Assembly: GCA_003538625.1 (NCBI GenBank)
Contig: DPRR01000025.1
Span: 106,411 to 170,410, forward strand
Source of the DNA: Ignavibacteriales bacterium
Lineage (GTDB): Bacteria > Bacteroidota > Ignavibacteria > Ignavibacteriales > Ignavibacteriaceae
Length of the DNA stretch: 64,000 nucleotides
Direction: 5' to 3'
The notes under the pieces were generated by a model. The model saw only the letters and a list, made by a program, of their open reading frames with translations. It ran no database searches and was not told the origin of the DNA. Positions 32,164-41,633 of this stretch are shown here, piece after piece; the first letter of the stretch is position 1; the number at the start of each line of letters is the position of its first letter. Both the position numbers and the translations under genes were made by a program.

Positions 32164-34298
32164 AACATTCCTGCGCGCTTTCGTATAAACCACTCGGTTG
32201 CAAAAAGAAGGATAACGATAATCAATAACCATTCATCGGACCAAAGTCGAATCTCGGAAGTGATTAATTTTTCCTTTGAAGCATCAGCATTTAATTTATT
32301 CAATTTACCTAGAAGATCCTGGTATTGATCAGGATTATAATATTTTCCATTAGTTTGACTTGCTAATAAATTTAAAAATTCATAATTCATTCTGGAGTCA
32401 ATCATTTCAATTTCCAAATCTCCAATGTTAAATGAACCTTTATCTTCTCCCAATAATTTTCCACTTATTGATGCACTACCGGTAAAAATAAAATCTCCGT
32501 TGCTTTTTGAAGAAAAACTTCCTTCATATAATCCTCCGCCAACACTTGCAAGGTCTAATCCTTCTGTAACATCCTTACCTTTAATTTGAATTTTAACATC
32601 AGCATCGCTAACCGGATTATAAGAATCATCATAAACCTGAGCAGAAAACTCAACTAATTCACTGGAAGAATATATTTTCTTGGAGGTTTTTATTTTAACT
32701 TTTTTCTGATCATCCGGGGCATTTAGCCATCTTGTTATTCCAAAAATAAAATTATCAAATAGAGTAAGATTTTTTGTTGCAGTCTGCAGTTTCCATTTCC
32801 ATATATCTTTACCAATTACTGCTATTGATCTTTTTGAACCAAAACTTCTGCTTACGATTAGCGGATTGCTTCTTGGTTGATTATTAATTCTTACTTTGGC
32901 TAACACTTTACTTTCAGGTTTTATTGTTATCGAGGTGACCGGCTGAGAAATGGGCGGAAGGTTATTCCATTCATTTACTAAATTATTTTTTAGGATAGGA
33001 TTTGTTGATTCGCTCAATTGCAGATCGGGCTGCACCTGTAAATAGTTTTTATCCATCATTTGAACTGAGAAAGGCAGCAGATTAGCAATGCGATTTAATT
33101 TTTTCAGATCAACAGCTTCCGAAAGTAAAATGAAAAATGGAGTATTTTGATTTTCTAATTTGCTATATAATCGATTTAAAAAATCTTCACCTGTAAAATT
33201 ATTAGGGAATTCAATCATGAAAATAATATCTGCACTATCAAGTTTTGTTTGCGGATTTTGTTCGAGAAAATTTCCGGCAGCAATTTGTGTTAGTGTATTT
33301 ACTTTTAGATTTTTATCAAGAGAAAGTGAATTCTGAATAAAAGTTAAATCTGCTGACGGACTGCCGGCAAGAAGTAAAACATTTATTTTATTGCTAAGTA
33401 CATTTACGTAAAAAACCTTTTGGTTATTCACGTAATTTGATTCATCTGCTTGATTACTTGCTTTTATTGATAGTTTCTTCTCACCGCTCTGTTTCGGTGT
33501 ATAATCAAATGATACAGAGTTAACCCCGCCGGCATTTAAAACTAAATTTTTCTGTTCAATTAATTGTGGGCCTTCAAACAGAGACACCTGCGATGTTTTT
33601 CCGGAATATCCTTTATTTAAAATTGTAGCAAGAATGGTAGTGGGAGTTTCTGCGTAAATAAATTCGTTATTTATAATATTTTTTATTTCAACATCATTTT
33701 TTTTAGTGCTGTCTCCAATCCCGACCGTGAATACGGGAATTCCAATCTTTTCTGCTGAGTAAATAGGCGTAAAACCTTCTGTTATTACGCCATCAGAAAT
33801 AATTGTAATTGATGTTATGTTGGCTTCATTATCATTTATACTCGAAAATATTTTTGCAAAATCAGTATTAGATTCTGAGAAGTTTAAATTATTCAAACTA
33901 TCTTCGTTTATTGGATTAACTTCTGAACCAAAAGAAAATATCTCTTTACTACCGGTTAGTGAAAAATTTTTTGTCTGTTCAATTAAATTCTTAATCATAT
34001 TAATTCTATTACTTCCGTCATTTATCGTAATAGATTTGCTGTTATCAAAGAAGAACAAATTTAATGGAGTTAAAAAATTTTTCTTAGTCAAAGTTAAAAC
34101 GGGTTCAAAAAAAATAAATAACAAAAGAACAAGTGCCAGCGATCTGATTAGAGTAAGTAAAAATCTTTTAAGTTTTAGAACAGGTGGAAGTGTAAATCTA
34201 TAAACATAGTATGAGTATGCCCCTAATAATATAAGCCCAATAAAAAAGTAGATTGAATTAAACGAAAAACTTAAATCTATTTTATCAAAACCAAACAT
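32160..34298 (-). CDS. Large membrane protein with VWA-like domain
   Basis: The 712-residue protein has two N-terminal membrane segments (about 15-34 and 46-64) and one at the C-terminus (WLLIIVILLFATEWFIRKR). After the second segment lies a VWA-like fold with FFDNSKSI, a DxSxS metal-site motif, and TIISDGVIT. Ig-like beta segments and a class I amidotransferase-like fold (VNVLLLAGSPSADLTF) follow. The layout matches Bacteroidetes membrane proteins often encoded near BatA or MoxR genes; none is here. It starts at the last base of the phzF-like stop (TAATG) and overlaps comF by 4 bases. Confidence 0.8.
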   Translation of the reverse strand: MFGFDKIDLSFSFNSIYFFIGLILLGAYSYYVYRFTLPPVLKLKRFLLTLIRSLALVLLLFIFFEPVLTLTKKNFLTPLNLFFFDNSKSITINDGSNRINMIKNLIEQTKNFSLTGSKEIFSFGSEVNPINEDSLNNLNFSESNTDFAKIFSSINDNEANITSITIISDGVITEGFTPIYSAEKIGIPVFTVGIGDSTKKNDVEIKNIINNEFIYAETPTTILATILNKGYSGKTSQVSLFEGPQLIEQKNLVLNAGGVNSVSFDYTPKQSGEKKLSIKASNQADESNYVNNQKVFYVNVLSNKINVLLLAGSPSADLTFIQNSLSLDKNLKVNTLTQIAAGNFLEQNPQTKLDSADIIFMIEFPNNFTGEDFLNRLYSKLENQNTPFFILLSEAVDLKKLNRIANLLPFSVQMMDKNYLQVQPDLQLSESTNPILKNNLVNEWNNLPPISQPVTSITIKPESKVLAKVRINNQPRSNPLIVSRSFGSKRSIAVIGKDIWKWKLQTATKNLTLFDNFIFGITRWLNAPDDQKKVKIKTSKKIYSSSELVEFSAQVYDDSYNPVSDADVKIQIKGKDVTEGLDLASVGGGLYEGSFSSKSNGDFIFTGSASISGKLLGEDKGSFNIGDLEIEMIDSRMNYEFLNLLASQTNGKYYNPDQYQDLLGKLNKLNADASKEKLITSEIRLWSDEWLLIIVILLFATEWFIRKRAGML

Positions 34299-35164
34299 TA
34301 AAATCTAAGCCATCCTTTAAAAACAGTAACCGCATTTCCCGCAATATAGAGTTCGTTAGTATTTGAATTATATTTTACATCAACTCTTCCTTTACGATTG
34401 ATAATGTCTCCCTGTTCAATTTTTATAAACGTGTTATTCATATAATTATTTAGTAACCCTAATTTAATAAGTACCAGAATTAACGGACCACAGGCAGAAC
34501 CAGTTACAGGATCTTCATCAATACCATGATATGGCGCAAAAAACCTTATGTGAGCAGCAGAATCACTTTCAATAGTTTCTTTAGTTAAAATTGATAAATC
34601 GAAAAATTCTTTTTTACTTTCACTTAGATATTTTAATTTTTTAAAATCCGGTTTGATCCTCCAAAGAGAATCCAGAGAATTAACACAAATGAAAAGATAT
34701 CCGTTATTAAGAATAATAAAAGGTAAATCGCTGACATCCGATCTATCTATATCCAGTGCATCCAAAATTTCTTCTTTACAACCATCGAATTCTGATAATC
34801 GGGGAATCGGTATTTGCATTAAATATTTCCGATCTGCAATGGAACAATTAATTATACCGGAACGTGTTTCAAAAGTAATATTCTGATTTTCTGAAACCTT
34901 ACCCTTTTCAAAAAGATAATGCAAAGATGCGATAGTTGCATGACCGCATAAATCAACTTCTTTAGTCGGAGTAAACCAGCGAAGTTTAAAATCCGCAGAT
35001 TGTGATTGGCTTATAAAAGCAGTTTCAGAAAGATTCATTTCTTTTGCAATCAATTGCATTTCATTTTCATTAAGATTATTTGAAAATGTTACCCCAGCAG
35101 GATTACCCATAAATGCTTCAGTAGTAAAAGCATCTATTTGAAAAATTTCAATCTCTTTTGCCAT
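34298..35164 (-). CDS. PhzF family isomerase/epimerase
   Basis: PhzF-fold proteins isomerise phenazine precursors or other small metabolites; for most members the substrate is unknown. The protein has EIFQIDAFTTEAFMGNPAGV at the start, LSETAFI with the catalytic Glu, FTPTKEVDLCGHATIA, and DPVTGSACGPL near the C-terminus. The frame extends to a TTG at 35179, but the ATG at 35164 places the family N-terminus (MAKEIEIFQ) correctly and gives 288 residues. It overlaps surE by 17 bases. Confidence 0.9.
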   Translation of the reverse strand: MAKEIEIFQIDAFTTEAFMGNPAGVTFSNNLNENEMQLIAKEMNLSETAFISQSQSADFKLRWFTPTKEVDLCGHATIASLHYLFEKGKVSENQNITFETRSGIINCSIADRKYLMQIPIPRLSEFDGCKEEILDALDIDRSDVSDLPFIILNNGYLFICVNSLDSLWRIKPDFKKLKYLSESKKEFFDLSILTKETIESDSAAHIRFFAPYHGIDEDPVTGSACGPLILVLIKLGLLNNYMNNTFIKIEQGDIINRKGRVDVKYNSNTNELYIAGNAVTVFKGWLRF

Positions 35165-35927
35165 TAAGGAGATTCTCAATTTTCCATTCTTTCATTTTAT
35201 CAAATGTTTGATAATCAGAAAGATCAAAATGAATTGGTGAAACTGAAACATAATTATTTTTTATTGCAGCCTGATCAATATCCAGCGATTGATCTACATC
35301 CATTAAATTTCCGGTAAGCCAATAATAATTTCTTCCGTAAGGATCTATTCTCATTTCATAAATATCATCCCACTTAGATTTACCCTGTTTGGTTACAACA
35401 ACTCCTGCAATTTGATCTTCAGGTAAATTGGGTACATTTACATTCAGCATAGTTCCGATAGGTAAACCGCGCTTATGAACTTCAAGCGAAAGCAGCCTGG
35501 CTATTTTTGATGCAAAAGTAAAATCTAAAACCTGATGACTTGCCACTGAAATTGCGATTGAGGGGACATCCATTATTGCTGCTTCTCTTGCTGCTGATAC
35601 GGTTCCCGAATAAATTATATTTATTGCTGTATTTGAACCGTGATTTATTCCTGATACAACTAAATCTGGTGGTGAAGTCATGAGATTTCTCATTCCAATT
35701 TTTACACAATCAGCAGGTGTGCCGTCAATAGCATATCCAAAGAACTTACCATTTTTTTGATATTCAAAAACTCTTAATGGTGTTTGCATTGTTATTGCAT
35801 GCCCTACAGCACTCTGTTCTTTATGCGGTGCAACGACGGTCACCTCTGCAATTTCCTTCAAAGCCTCAACCAAAGAAAAAATTCCTACCGAATCTATTCC
35901 ATCATCGTTTGATATTAAAATTCTCAA
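35148..35927 (-). CDS. surE: 5'/3'-nucleotidase SurE
   Basis: SurE is a metal-dependent phosphatase acting on nucleoside monophosphates and exopolyphosphate. The 259-residue protein starts MRILISNDDGIDSVGI with the Asp8-Asp9 metal ligands, then VVAPHKEQSAVGHAIT and VSGINHGSNT, all family blocks. It heads a minus-strand run (surE, phzF-like, VWA-like, comF) with overlapping ends throughout. Confidence 0.96.
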   Translation of the reverse strand: MRILISNDDGIDSVGIFSLVEALKEIAEVTVVAPHKEQSAVGHAITMQTPLRVFEYQKNGKFFGYAIDGTPADCVKIGMRNLMTSPPDLVVSGINHGSNTAINIIYSGTVSAAREAAIMDVPSIAISVASHQVLDFTFASKIARLLSLEVHKRGLPIGTMLNVNVPNLPEDQIAGVVVTKQGKSKWDDIYEMRIDPYGRNYYWLTGNLMDVDQSLDIDQAAIKNNYVSVSPIHFDLSDYQTFDKMKEWKIENLLNGKRD

Positions 35928-36029
35928 TTTTATTCCTAATTATTTATTTTACCTAAGCAATATAGTATTAAGCTTAAATAGACTCAATTTACTGGTAGTT
36001 CCACTTAAAAATGATAACCAAACTTTTCT

Positions 36030-36037
36030 TAAATTTG
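36030..36037 (+). promoter_or_regulatory. -7 promoter element for pgeF
   Basis: TAAATTTG matches TAnnTTTG exactly and ends 10 bases before the ATG at 36048, so the transcript may have almost no untranslated leader. No clear -33 TTG is present. Confidence 0.45.
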
Positions 36038-36047
36038 ATCTCAAAAA

Positions 36048-36782
36048 ATGTACATTATAAAGCCTCACATATTTAGCAGAAATCCGGAAATTATATTCGG
36101 GTTCAGTACAAAGGTTTCGTCCGAAAATAAATCACCATATTTTTTTAATCTTTCCTATTCTGTGGGAGATAAAAAAGAACTTGTTGATAAAAACAGAAAG
36201 CAATTTTTTGAATCGATTGGACTTACTGTTGAAAATGTCGGATATCAGAGACAAATTCATTCAGATATTGTGCAAATTATTGGCTGCGGCGGAGATAACG
36301 GAGCCAGCGACGCTTTGATTACCAGTAAAAAAAATCTTGGTTTGGCAATAGCTGTTGCTGATTGTGTTCCGGTTTTTATTTATGACAGACAAAATAAAAT
36401 TATTGCTGCTGTTCATTCAGGTTGGCGGGGGACTGAACAAAAAATACTTTTGAAGACTCTTAACACGCTTAAGGGAAATTATAATTCAAATCCTAAAAAT
36501 ATAATTGCCTACATCGGTCCCTCAATTTCACAAGCTAATTATGAAGTTGGAAAAGAAGTTGCAGAAAAATTTGATGGTACTTTTATCAAACCCAAAGGTG
36601 ATAAATATTTATTGGATGTAAGTGGAATTAATTATCAAATGCTTATAGATTTTGGTGTACCTAAAAATCAAATTCAAAAATCAGAATTATGCACATATGA
36701 ATACAACACTCTCCTGCATTCTTATCGGCGGGATGAAAATTTATCCGGAAGATCACTTGGTGTAATTGCAATAAAAAGTTGA
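36048..36782 (+). CDS. pgeF: Laccase-domain purine nucleoside phosphorylase/peptidoglycan editing factor (YfiH/PgeF family)
   Basis: The 244-residue protein has the multicopper-polyphenol-oxidase-like fold of YfiH: RQIHSDIV with the metal-binding His, ADCVPVFIYD with the Cys, and AAVHSGWRGTEQKIL with the second His. Members act as purine nucleoside phosphorylases/adenosine deaminases, and E. coli PgeF prevents misincorporation of L-Ser into peptidoglycan. The last 15 residues (SYRRDENLSGRSLGVIAI) match the family end. The next gene starts one base after its stop. Confidence 0.92.
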   Translation: MYIIKPHIFSRNPEIIFGFSTKVSSENKSPYFFNLSYSVGDKKELVDKNRKQFFESIGLTVENVGYQRQIHSDIVQIIGCGGDNGASDALITSKKNLGLAIAVADCVPVFIYDRQNKIIAAVHSGWRGTEQKILLKTLNTLKGNYNSNPKNIIAYIGPSISQANYEVGKEVAEKFDGTFIKPKGDKYLLDVSGINYQMLIDFGVPKNQIQKSELCTYEYNTLLHSYRRDENLSGRSLGVIAIKS

Positions 36783-36783
36783 T

Positions 36784-37698
36784 ATGAGATCTACTCCAAT
36801 TAGAATATTTTTAATCTACGTTCTGCTCTGTTTGGTTTGGGGTTCAACCTGGCTGGCAATAAGAGCAAGTTTAGAATCACTTACCCCTTTTATTTCAGGC
36901 GGAATAAGATTTTTATTGGCTGCCTTTTTTATTTTAATTCTAATGAACGTAAGAGGAGTATCGCTTCAAAAAGATAAAGAATCAGTACGGTTATATTTTT
37001 TAATGGCATTCTTTTCTTTTGTGATTCCTTATGGATTGGTTTATTGGGCTGAGCAATTTGTTCCATCAGGTTTAGCTTCTGTTTTATTCGGAGTTTATCC
37101 GTTCTTTGTAGCAATATTTTCTTATTTCAGATTGGCGGATGAATCAATCGGCAAACTAAAAATTATTGGAATGAGTTTAGGATTTTTAGGAATAATTGTA
37201 ATCTTTTCTGATTCATTTGCAGCAGATTTTTCCACCTTACTTTTAGGAATGATCGCTGTTGCACTTAGCGGAATTATTCAGGCATGGATTGCTGTAACTC
37301 TTAAAAAGTCCGGAAAACATCTCAACCCTCTTTCAATGAACTTTATTCCGATGTTAATTGCAGGAATCGTTGGACTGATAATCGGCTTTTTAATGGAAGA
37401 TTTATCAAAATTAAAAATAGATAACACAGCAGTAATTTCAGTTACTTATCTAGCCTTATTTGGAAGCGTAGTTACTTTTACATCTTTTTATTGGTTAATG
37501 AAAAGAATTAATGTCATTCTGCTTTCGCTGGTTGCATTTATAACACCCATTGTTGCCTTAATTTTAGGATGGATTTTTTACAATGAAATTTTAACCACAG
37601 AACATATAATTGGCAGCATTTTGGTTTTAGCTGGATTGTTGTTGGCTAATCTTGGATCCATCTTCAAGCAAAAAACCGTCTTAAAAGGCACGGTATGA
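36784..37698 (+). CDS. EamA/DMT family transporter
   Basis: The 304-residue protein has ten predicted membrane segments in two EamA halves (LIYVLLCLVWGSTWLAIRAS at the start, ILVLAGLLLANLG near the end). The VWGSTWLAI motif is typical of the RhaT/YdcZ-type drug/metabolite exporters. Substrate cannot be assigned. It starts one base after pgeF and is followed by folB with its own promoter element. Confidence 0.9.
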   Translation: MRSTPIRIFLIYVLLCLVWGSTWLAIRASLESLTPFISGGIRFLLAAFFILILMNVRGVSLQKDKESVRLYFLMAFFSFVIPYGLVYWAEQFVPSGLASVLFGVYPFFVAIFSYFRLADESIGKLKIIGMSLGFLGIIVIFSDSFAADFSTLLLGMIAVALSGIIQAWIAVTLKKSGKHLNPLSMNFIPMLIAGIVGLIIGFLMEDLSKLKIDNTAVISVTYLALFGSVVTFTSFYWLMKRINVILLSLVAFITPIVALILGWIFYNEILTTEHIIGSILVLAGLLLANLGSIFKQKTVLKGTV

Positions 37699-37712
37699 TT
37701 AAATATATTACT

Positions 37713-37720
37713 TAAATTTG
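37713..37720 (+). promoter_or_regulatory. -7 promoter element for the fol operon
   Basis: TAAATTTG, an exact TAnnTTTG match, lies 24 bases before the folB ATG. No convincing -33 element. Confidence 0.4.
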
Positions 37721-37744
37721 TACAGTTTAAAAAAGGTTATAAGC

Positions 37745-38125
37745 ATGCAAAGTATAATTAGAATTAAGAAGGCAACATTTTATGGTTATCACGGAGTTAT
37801 GAGTGAAGAGCAAAGTGTAGGTGGAAAATTTGAAGCTGATGTGGACATCTATACTGATTTTGCTGAAGCCGCTAAAAAAGATTCTTTAAATCAAACAATA
37901 GATTACCATAAGGTTTATAAAGTATTATACAAACTTGCGCTTGAACAAAAATATTATCTTATTGAAGCTGTTGCTTCAAAAATTGCGGATGAACTTTTAA
38001 CTAAATTTTCTGCTATAGAAAAAATTGCTGTAAGAGTAAGAAAAAATAATCCTCCGTTAGGAGGCGTAGTGGATTGTGTAGAAGTGGAAGTGATCAAAGA
38101 AAGAAAAGATCTTAAAATTGAATGA
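37745..38125 (+). CDS. folB: Dihydroneopterin aldolase
   Basis: FolB cleaves dihydroneopterin to hydroxymethyldihydropterin in folate synthesis. The reading frame extends to a TTG at 37718, but the ATG at 37745 gives the usual 126 residues and begins SIIRIKKATFYGYHGVM, the family N-terminus with the ATFYGYHG block. The catalytic Lys is in VRVRKNNPP. Its stop overlaps the folK start by 8 bases, so the next pathway enzyme is translated directly after it. Confidence 0.94.
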   Translation: MQSIIRIKKATFYGYHGVMSEEQSVGGKFEADVDIYTDFAEAAKKDSLNQTIDYHKVYKVLYKLALEQKYYLIEAVASKIADELLTKFSAIEKIAVRVRKNNPPLGGVVDCVEVEVIKERKDLKIE

Positions 38126-38657
38126 AGAAAAATTAAATACTGCTTTTATTGGTATCGGTTCTAATGAAGGTGATAAGTTGGAAAATATTAAAGCAGCGAT
38201 TCACTTAATTTCAAAATTACCCCATTGCAGGATTGAAAAGGTTTCATCTTTTTATGAAACTCTTCCGTTTGGCGAAATTGTCCAGAATAATTTTTTAAAT
38301 GCTGTAATCAAAATTTCAACTGAATCAGAACCTCATCAGTTATTTACTGAATTAAAAAATATTGAGAGTAATCTTGGAAGAATTATCCGTCAAAAGTGGG
38401 GACCAAGAGAAATAGACCTTGATATTCTGCTATTTAACGATTTAATTTTTTCAGATGAAATTATTACTTTACCACACAAAGGTATAATTTATAGAGATTT
38501 TGTTCTTGTGCCTTTAGTTGAAATTGAACCTGAAATAATTCATCCGGTTTTTAATAAAAAACTTTGTGATTTTATTCCGGAATTAAAAACTAAAAATATC
38601 ATAAATAAATTATCTAAACCATTATTCATAGAAGAGAATTATCTTGGCATCAAATGA
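38118..38657 (+). CDS. folK: 2-amino-4-hydroxy-6-hydroxymethyldihydropteridine pyrophosphokinase
   Basis: FolK transfers pyrophosphate from ATP to hydroxymethyldihydropterin. The 179-residue protein shows FIGIGSNEGDKLENI, VSSFYETLPFG, NNFLNAVIKI and RQKWGPREIDLDILLF, the signature block with the catalytic Asp residues. It starts at TTG inside the end of folB. Its 3' end overlaps the deoxynucleoside kinase by 14 bases; in Bacteroidetes relatives these two are sometimes one fused protein. Confidence 0.95.
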   Translation: MNEEKLNTAFIGIGSNEGDKLENIKAAIHLISKLPHCRIEKVSSFYETLPFGEIVQNNFLNAVIKISTESEPHQLFTELKNIESNLGRIIRQKWGPREIDLDILLFNDLIFSDEIITLPHKGIIYRDFVLVPLVEIEPEIIHPVFNKKLCDFIPELKTKNIINKLSKPLFIEENYLGIK

Positions 38658-39303
38658 AGATATAAAGTTTATAGCGGTTGAAGGAGTAATAGGAGCTGGT
38701 AAAACTGCTCTTGCAAAAAAACTAAAATCAAGATTAGAATCAAAACTTATTCTTGAACAATTTGAGAGCAATCCTTTTTTGGAAAATTTTTATAATGATA
38801 GAAAAAGATTTGCATTTCAAACGCAAATGTTTTTTTTAATCAACAGATTCAAACAGCAGGAAGAACTTAATCAGGAAGATCTTTTTACAAATTATATCGT
38901 TTGTGATTATATCTTTGATAAAGATAAAATATTTGCATACTTAAATCTTTCAGCCGAAGAACTTAAGCTTTACGAAAACATTTTTCCTTTGCTTTCCAGA
39001 AATTTAAGAAAACCGGATTTAGTTGTTTACCTTCAGTCAAGTCTGGATAGATTGATGTATAATATTAAGAAGCGCAGCAGATCTATAGAAAGAAATCTTA
39101 CCAGAGGTTATATAGAGGAATTGAGTGATGCTTATAATCATTTCTTCTTTAGATATAATTCGACTCCGCTTTTAATAGTTAATTCCACTGATATCGATTT
39201 TGTTAATAATGACCAGGATTTTGATGAACTGTTCCGGCAGATATTTAGAGAAGACCGTGGTGTTATTGAATATTTTAAACCAGAGACAAGGAGTTTGAGT
39301 TAA
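38644..39303 (+). CDS. Deoxynucleoside kinase (dNK/dCK-like)
   Basis: The 219-residue protein has a P-loop EGVIGAGKTALAK (about residues 13-25), the ERS-like CDYIFDKDKIFAY segment with the catalytic acidic residue, LIYLQ-like VVYLQSSLDRLMYNI and the lid KKRSRSIERN. It phosphorylates deoxynucleosides for salvage; the exact substrate cannot be told. It starts at TTG overlapping folK, preceded by GAAGAGA. Confidence 0.9.
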   Translation: MASNEDIKFIAVEGVIGAGKTALAKKLKSRLESKLILEQFESNPFLENFYNDRKRFAFQTQMFFLINRFKQQEELNQEDLFTNYIVCDYIFDKDKIFAYLNLSAEELKLYENIFPLLSRNLRKPDLVVYLQSSLDRLMYNIKKRSRSIERNLTRGYIEELSDAYNHFFFRYNSTPLLIVNSTDIDFVNNDQDFDELFRQIFREDRGVIEYFKPETRSLS

Positions 39304-39308
39304 TAAAT

Positions 39309-39503
39309 ATGTTAAGGTTCATTTTATATTTTATATTATTTTATATTCTTTTCCGTGTACTAAAATCTGTTTTATCTATATTCTTTAAAAACACTGCTAA
39401 CCAAAAAATTAATGATGAATCCCCGAAGAAAAAATCTAAGTTTGAAGATGTTGAAGATGCCAAGTACATTGAAATCAAACCGGATGACGAAAAAAAGAAT
39501 TGA
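39309..39503 (+). CDS. Small membrane protein, DUF4834-like
   Basis: The 64-residue protein has one N-terminal membrane helix (MLRFILYFILFYILFRVLKS) and a charged tail. This pattern and its position before a glycosyltransferase match small DUF4834 proteins common in Bacteroidetes; function unknown. It starts 5 bases after the kinase stop. Confidence 0.65.
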   Translation: MLRFILYFILFYILFRVLKSVLSIFFKNTANQKINDESPKKKSKFEDVEDAKYIEIKPDDEKKN

Positions 39504-39509
39504 TTAGCA

Positions 39510-40601
39510 ATGGCCGGTAAATCATTCCCATCCAATCTAGTAATTTCTCTTTTTAAAAAAATATATGCTTTAAACGAAAATCCGGATACAAATCTCGGTG
39601 ATATTAAAAATATATTAATTATAAGACAGCACAATCAACTCGGTGATATGCTGGCAGGTGTATCATTATTTCGGGCTGTAAAAGAAAAATATCCGCAATC
39701 ACATTTAACTTTATTATCAAGTGTTAATAATTATTACGGTGTTATTAAAAATAGATTTATTGATGAACTAATTGTTTTCGACAAAAGAAAAATGTTTAAC
39801 CCTTTCGAACTAGTTAAATTTTATGAAAGAATAAGAAGAAAATTTGATTTAACAATTGTTCCTGCAACTGTTTCCATATCATTTACAAGCGGACTGATTG
39901 CAAGATTATCAGATAGCAAAATTAGAATCGGACCAAAATCTTTGGATGGGAAACCAAATGAAAGTGATTTCTTTTTTGATAGAAGGGTTGATATCGATTG
40001 GAGAAAATATCCTGATTCAAATGTATCAGAACACATTCTCGAAATTGTAAGACCATTTGGAATTGATACTAAAGATTTGAGTTCCCAGATTTCTTTTGAT
40101 GATGCAGATTTAAAAGTTGCAAAATCATTTATATCAGACATAATGCATAATTCTAAAGCAAAAATTATCGGGTTGCATGTAGGTGCAGGTAAACCGGCTA
40201 ACAGATGGTCTCTGATTAAGTATGTTGAGTTGATCAAAAAGTTAAATGAAAATTATAATTGTATATTTTATTTAACCGGTTCAGATTCTGATAAGGAGGA
40301 AGTTGAATTTGTTATCCGCAATTTGAAAATAAATCTCAATAAATTTTTAAATAGAGAAATTCCTCAGGTTGCAGCGCTCATCTCAATCTCTGATCTTTTT
40401 ATTACAAATGATACAGGAATTATGCACGTTGCCGGCACAACATCCACGCCTCAAATATCATTGTTTGGTCCGACAAATCCTTTTAACTGGGCACCCTGCG
40501 GAAAAAATAAAATATTTTTGCGTAAATCAGATCTGATTGATGATATTCAGGTTCAAGAGGTTTTTGATGCTTCCAAAGTCCTTTTGGAGAGCAATAGTTG
40601 A
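39510..40601 (+). CDS. Glycosyltransferase family 9 (heptosyltransferase-like)
   Basis: The 363-residue protein has the GT9 start ILIIRQHNQLGDMLAGVSLFRAV (given as its key part RQHNQLGD), LLSSVNN, IGLHVGAGKPANRW and FITNDTGIMHVAGTTSTPQISLFGPTNP with the donor-binding blocks. GT9 enzymes add heptose or related sugars to lipopolysaccharide core at the inner membrane. It sits between the small membrane protein and Ppx/GppA and overlaps the latter by 4 bases (TTGA). Confidence 0.92.
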   Translation: MAGKSFPSNLVISLFKKIYALNENPDTNLGDIKNILIIRQHNQLGDMLAGVSLFRAVKEKYPQSHLTLLSSVNNYYGVIKNRFIDELIVFDKRKMFNPFELVKFYERIRRKFDLTIVPATVSISFTSGLIARLSDSKIRIGPKSLDGKPNESDFFFDRRVDIDWRKYPDSNVSEHILEIVRPFGIDTKDLSSQISFDDADLKVAKSFISDIMHNSKAKIIGLHVGAGKPANRWSLIKYVELIKKLNENYNCIFYLTGSDSDKEEVEFVIRNLKINLNKFLNREIPQVAALISISDLFITNDTGIMHVAGTTSTPQISLFGPTNPFNWAPCGKNKIFLRKSDLIDDIQVQEVFDASKVLLESNS

Positions 40602-41545
40602 AAGATATAAGAAAAAGAATTGCCGCAATTGATATCGGAACTAATTCATTTCATTTGATAATTGTTGAAGTTAAGGTAGATGGAAGTTTAAAACTTTTAG
40701 ACAGGGAAAGAGAATTTTTAAGATTAGGTTCCGAGTTTGGTGAGGGTTTAAGCTTGATTTCTAAAAATGAAATGAATAAAGCAGTGTTGGTTTTAAGAAA
40801 ATTTTCAGAAATTGCAAATCATCATAAAGCTGTTATCAGAGCTGTTGCAACAAGCGCTGTTCGGGAAGCAAAAAATAAAAATGAATTTATTAAAAAAGCT
40901 TTTGAAGAATCCGGAATAAAAGTTGAACCAATAGATGGAAAAGAAGAAGCAAAATTAATTTTTCTTGGAATGCAGAATGCATTACCGATTGATGATAATT
41001 CTGTTTTAGGAATTGATATCGGCGGCGGCAGCACAGAATTAATTTATGCTGTAAATGGGTTACCTGTTTTTGTTGAAAGCGTAAAAGTTGGAGCTGTTAG
41101 GTTATCTAAGAAATTTTTTCCGGATTTTATCTTAACTGATAAGCGCATAGAAGAATGCAGTCAGTACGTTGAAGATCAGATAAAAGCTAACTATAAAATT
41201 AAATTTAATTCTAAAATTGATTTTGCAATTGGTTCATCAGGTACAATTGATACTGTTTGTATGATTGATCAATTTCAAAAAAAAGGTAAGATCAAACAAA
41301 AATTGAACGGATATGCTTTTAACAAATTAGAGTTTGATGAGATTTATGATAAAGTGATGAAATTGAAAAATCCATCTGAACGGGCTAATGTTCCCGGAAT
41401 TGAAGAAAAAAGGGCTGATATAATTCCAGCCGGACTAATTATATTAAAAAAAATCCTTGAACTATTTAAAATAAATAAAATGGTCTTATCCGATTACGCA
41501 TTGAGAGAAGGTGTTGTATACGATTTAATCAATAGTAAAATTTAG
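40598..41545 (+). CDS. Exopolyphosphatase/guanosine pentaphosphatase (Ppx/GppA)
   Basis: The 315-residue protein has the Ppx/GppA fold: IAAIDIGTNSFHLIIVEV at the start, ATSAVREAKN, DIGGGSTELIY, and GSSGTIDTV, all nucleotide/phosphate-binding loops. The family hydrolyses polyphosphate or pppGpp; this single-domain size fits either. It starts at TTG overlapping the upstream stop, with GGAG upstream. A substrate choice is not possible from the sequence. Confidence 0.92.
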   Translation: MKDIRKRIAAIDIGTNSFHLIIVEVKVDGSLKLLDREREFLRLGSEFGEGLSLISKNEMNKAVLVLRKFSEIANHHKAVIRAVATSAVREAKNKNEFIKKAFEESGIKVEPIDGKEEAKLIFLGMQNALPIDDNSVLGIDIGGGSTELIYAVNGLPVFVESVKVGAVRLSKKFFPDFILTDKRIEECSQYVEDQIKANYKIKFNSKIDFAIGSSGTIDTVCMIDQFQKKGKIKQKLNGYAFNKLEFDEIYDKVMKLKNPSERANVPGIEEKRADIIPAGLIILKKILELFKINKMVLSDYALREGVVYDLINSKI

Positions 41546-41604
41546 TCGTCCAGTCTTTGTTTTATCCTTATAAACCCTATCTTTTTTAATACTTAACGCC
41601 TGAG

Positions 41605-41612
41605 TATATTTG
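41605..41612 (+). promoter_or_regulatory. -7 promoter element for lepA-lepB
   Basis: TATATTTG is an exact TAnnTTTG match 21 bases before the lepA ATG. A T run (TTTT) lies at the -33 position. Confidence 0.55.
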
Positions 41613-41633
41613 GACACAAATTATTAAGAGAAT

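Noticed and set aside
31459..32232. Longer ComF start at 32232
   Set aside because: It would overlap the upstream gene by 73 bases and add residues unlike the family; the ATG at 32163 forms a normal ATGA overlap.
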